A stretch of 64,000 bases of DNA, taken from the NCBI GenBank assembly GCA_016841645.1, contig JAENYS010000001.1:1-64000 (forward strand). The letters are read 5' to 3'. The notes below the pieces were generated by a model, which saw nothing but the letters and a program-made list of their open reading frames with translations, did no database searches and was not told where the DNA came from. The position numbers and the translations under genes are program-made. Below, one piece after another: positions 62,258-64,000 of the stretch (its first letter is position 1; each line of letters opens with the position of its first letter). The DNA comes from Desulfoscipio geothermicus (GTDB lineage Bacteria; Bacillota; Desulfotomaculia; Desulfotomaculales; Desulfallaceae).

Positions 62258-63348
62258 TAGAGATAAAAGACTTAAGCTTTCGCCTGCCGGGTTTTGCCCT
62301 GACTGATATAAGTTTAACCATCAACAGTACCGAATTCTATGCCCTGCTTGGTCCGACCGGCTCAGGCAAAACCTTATTACTTGAAATTATTGCAGGCTTA
62401 AAATACCCGGATAGCGGCAGCATATTGCTAAATGGCCAAGACGTCACCGGCATGAAACCCGAACAAAGGAACATCTCGATTGTTTACCAGGATTACGCTT
62501 TGTTTCCCAACATGTCAGTTGAGCAGAACATTAACTATGGTTTAAGGTTCAGAAAGAAGCATAGTGGTGTTAATTATAAAAGTAAATTTGATCTACTGGT
62601 GGAGATGCTCGGTATTCAAAAGCTAATCAAACGTTCTCCTCAGAACCTAAGCGGTGGTGAAAAGCAACGTGTTTCCCTGGCTAGAGCGCTGATTGTCGAA
62701 CCAAATATCCTTCTATTAGATGAACCTTTTAGTGCCCTTGATGCTAATACTAAAGAAGTTATCCAGGTTGAGCTAAAAAAACTGCATAATACACTAAAGA
62801 CTACAACTTTGATGGTCACTCATAACTTTAGTGAAGTTTTCTCCTTGGCTGAAAAAGTGGCAATCATTAAAAGCGGCCATATCCAACAGGTTGGGTTGAC
62901 AGAGCAAGTCTTTAAAATGCCCAACTCCAGGTTTGTGGCAAACTTTGTTGGCATGAAAAATATTTTTCCATTATCCTGGGAAAACAATATATTTAGCTTT
63001 GGGAACAAAATCCAATTAAATAACGACCACTTAACAGAGCGGCAGCTCACCAATAAACACACCGATGGTACAGGATACTATGTAGGCTTAAGGCCTGAGG
63101 ATTTAGTAATCGGCATTGATACGCTACTAACCGATTATCAACTTGACGGCACAATCTCATCAGTGTCTAATAACGGCATATTTACTGAAGTTACAATCGA
63201 AGCGAGAAAACTTTACTTTACCGCATACCTTACTCCTAACAGGTACTTTGAGCTGGGGCTGCATGAAGATAAACACATTTACCTTGGGTTTGACCGGAAT
63301 AATATTAATCTACTTGAGGAAAAGTCTCTTGAAAGTACTGAACGATGA
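62254..63348 (+). CDS. wtpC: Tungstate ABC transporter ATP-binding protein
   Basis: A 364-residue ABC ATPase: Walker A GPTGSGKTLL, Q-loop VYQDYALFPNMS, signature LSGGEKQRVSLARAL, Walker B ILLLDEPFSALD, switch VTHNF. The C-terminal 120 residues (GLRPEDLVIGID, VSNNGIFTEVTIEARKLYFTAYL) look like the MOP/TOBE domain that binds oxyanions and can inhibit transport. The start is TTG, translationally coupled to wtpB. Confidence 0.9.
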   Translation: MIEIKDLSFRLPGFALTDISLTINSTEFYALLGPTGSGKTLLLEIIAGLKYPDSGSILLNGQDVTGMKPEQRNISIVYQDYALFPNMSVEQNINYGLRFRKKHSGVNYKSKFDLLVEMLGIQKLIKRSPQNLSGGEKQRVSLARALIVEPNILLLDEPFSALDANTKEVIQVELKKLHNTLKTTTLMVTHNFSEVFSLAEKVAIIKSGHIQQVGLTEQVFKMPNSRFVANFVGMKNIFPLSWENNIFSFGNKIQLNNDHLTERQLTNKHTDGTGYYVGLRPEDLVIGIDTLLTDYQLDGTISSVSNNGIFTEVTIEARKLYFTAYLTPNRYFELGLHEDKHIYLGFDRNNINLLEEKSLESTER

Positions 63349-63472
63349 GCAAATGAGCAGACTGGGAAGGGATATTTCATAAAAGGTAATGCCAACTAGC
63401 ACAGCCAAAATAGTGGACAAACCCATCAATCTGCCATAAAATATTCCTAGGTCAAAAGAAGGGAGATTACTT

Positions 63473-64000
63473 ATGGTCCCAAAAGGCACGGTGAGTACTG
63501 TAAAAAAATATAAAAGAGGCAATATAACTGCCGCTTTCGGAGTGGACCTGTTTATACATGGCTCAACCGCTATCCCTAATTTATTGTTAAAATTATACAA
63601 AGATATGGGTATTTCAGATACAGAAATGATGCTGCTTATTCAACTATTTAGACTATTTACTGAAGAAAATAATTATTTACCCACAGCAGATTTGCTTTAT
63701 GAGCATTTATCCGGGGATGAAGAACAAATTAACCTTGACCTGGAAAATTTAATTAATAATGGCATGCTTAAAATAACCGAGTTCTACAATGCTGAAAGAG
63801 ACTTGGTCATTAAAGGATATGATTTTGAACCTATATTTGATAGGCTGTCGGAAATATGGGCCTGTGCCAGGGTGCAACAACATGAGGCAATGAAAAAAAT
63901 AACTGAAAACAAATCAAAAAAAACAGTAAACTTATATAAAAGTTTTGAGAAAGAGTTTGGCCGGCCCCTTTCGCCTATGGAAATTGAACAAGTTGATGTT
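63473..64000 (+). CDS. dnaD: DnaD-domain protein, 5' part only
   Basis: An open frame from ATG 63473 (GGGAG eight bases ahead) runs off the window end, 176 codons seen. The N-terminal winged-helix segment (VDLFIHGSTAIPNLLLKLYKDMGISDTEMMLLIQLF and LLYEHLSGDEEQINLDLENLINNG) matches DnaD-like primosome proteins. It then enters the C-terminal DnaD domain (LYKSFEKEFGRPLSPMEIEQ). DnaD helps load the replicative helicase in Firmicutes. The rest lies outside the window. Confidence 0.85.
   Translation, partial: MVPKGTVSTVKKYKRGNITAAFGVDLFIHGSTAIPNLLLKLYKDMGISDTEMMLLIQLFRLFTEENNYLPTADLLYEHLSGDEEQINLDLENLINNGMLKITEFYNAERDLVIKGYDFEPIFDRLSEIWACARVQQHEAMKKITENKSKKTVNLYKSFEKEFGRPLSPMEIEQVDV

Noticed and set aside
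63310-63600. 96-codon minus-strand frame with hydrophobic stretches
   Set aside because: It overlaps both the end of wtpC and the well-supported start of the DnaD gene, and has no ribosome binding site.

Overview
The window looks like a chromosomal segment of a strictly anaerobic, low-to-mid GC Firmicute of the Desulfotomaculum/Peptococcaceae kind (acetogen or sulfate reducer). This is inferred from a complete bacterial CODH/acetyl-CoA synthase operon, an MTHFR-Hdr-MvhD cluster, a trimeric [FeFe] hydrogenase, siroheme-dependent heme synthesis, Rex, a selenocysteine tRNA and Gram-positive ribosome binding sites. The exact species cannot be given from the sequence alone.

Layout. 1-3.7 kb is a gene graveyard: an IS110 transposase remnant, a multi-pass membrane protein, and broken pieces of a urea permease gene, a probable urease accessory gene and a metal P-type ATPase. 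3.8-7.0 kb is an ectoine-type ABC uptake operon (ehuBCDA). An HPP membrane protein follows on the minus strand. 8.1-10.2 kb is ablAB, which makes the compatible solute N-epsilon-acetyl-beta-lysine. 10.6-11.0 kb is a universal stress protein; after it come a candidate small RNA and a 380 bp element bounded by a perfect 24 bp inverted repeat. 11.9-16.3 kb is hydCBA, a NAD-linked electron-bifurcating-type hydrogenase. 17.0-18.1 kb is a frameshifted AcrVA2-like anti-CRISPR gene. tRNA-Sec lies at 18.2 kb. 18.6-29.7 kb is one long run, hepT-sirC-hemA-hemC-cobA/hemD-ahbC-hemB-ahbD-ahbA-ahbB-hemL, covering glutamyl-tRNA to siroheme and heme by the didecarboxysiroheme route. rex, four tRNA genes (Pro, Tyr, Gln, Leu), a ferredoxin and a degenerate alkaline-phosphatase-like protein follow.

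34.2-43.6 kb is cooC-acsA-acsB-acsC-cooC2-acsD-acsE (carbonyl branch of the Wood-Ljungdahl pathway), preceded by a textbook sigma-54 promoter. 43.9-50.3 kb, from its own sigma-A promoter, is an HdrA with two FAD modules followed by a Flx-like NADH oxidoreductase set, whose MvhD/FlxD subunit is a selenoprotein with an in-frame UGA. 50.4-53.1 kb is an HdrC-ferredoxin chimera, a Cys-type MvhD, MetV and MetF. 53.5-59.1 kb is an HdrC-CCG protein and a 1357-residue HdrA carrying a GltD-like insertion; both are preceded by copies of one ~74 bp hairpin-forming element. 59.1-59.9 kb is a crotonase on the minus strand. 60.2-63.3 kb is a tungstate transporter (wtpABC) behind a Moco/Tuco-type riboswitch and terminator. 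The window ends inside a DnaD-domain gene.

How it fits together. Hydrogenase, Flx-Hdr, Hdr-MvhD-MetFV and CODH/ACS can together move electrons between H2, NADH, ferredoxin, methylene-THF and CO2. Tungsten uptake would serve formate dehydrogenase or aldehyde oxidoreductases located elsewhere. tRNA-Sec serves at least the selenoprotein MvhD seen here.
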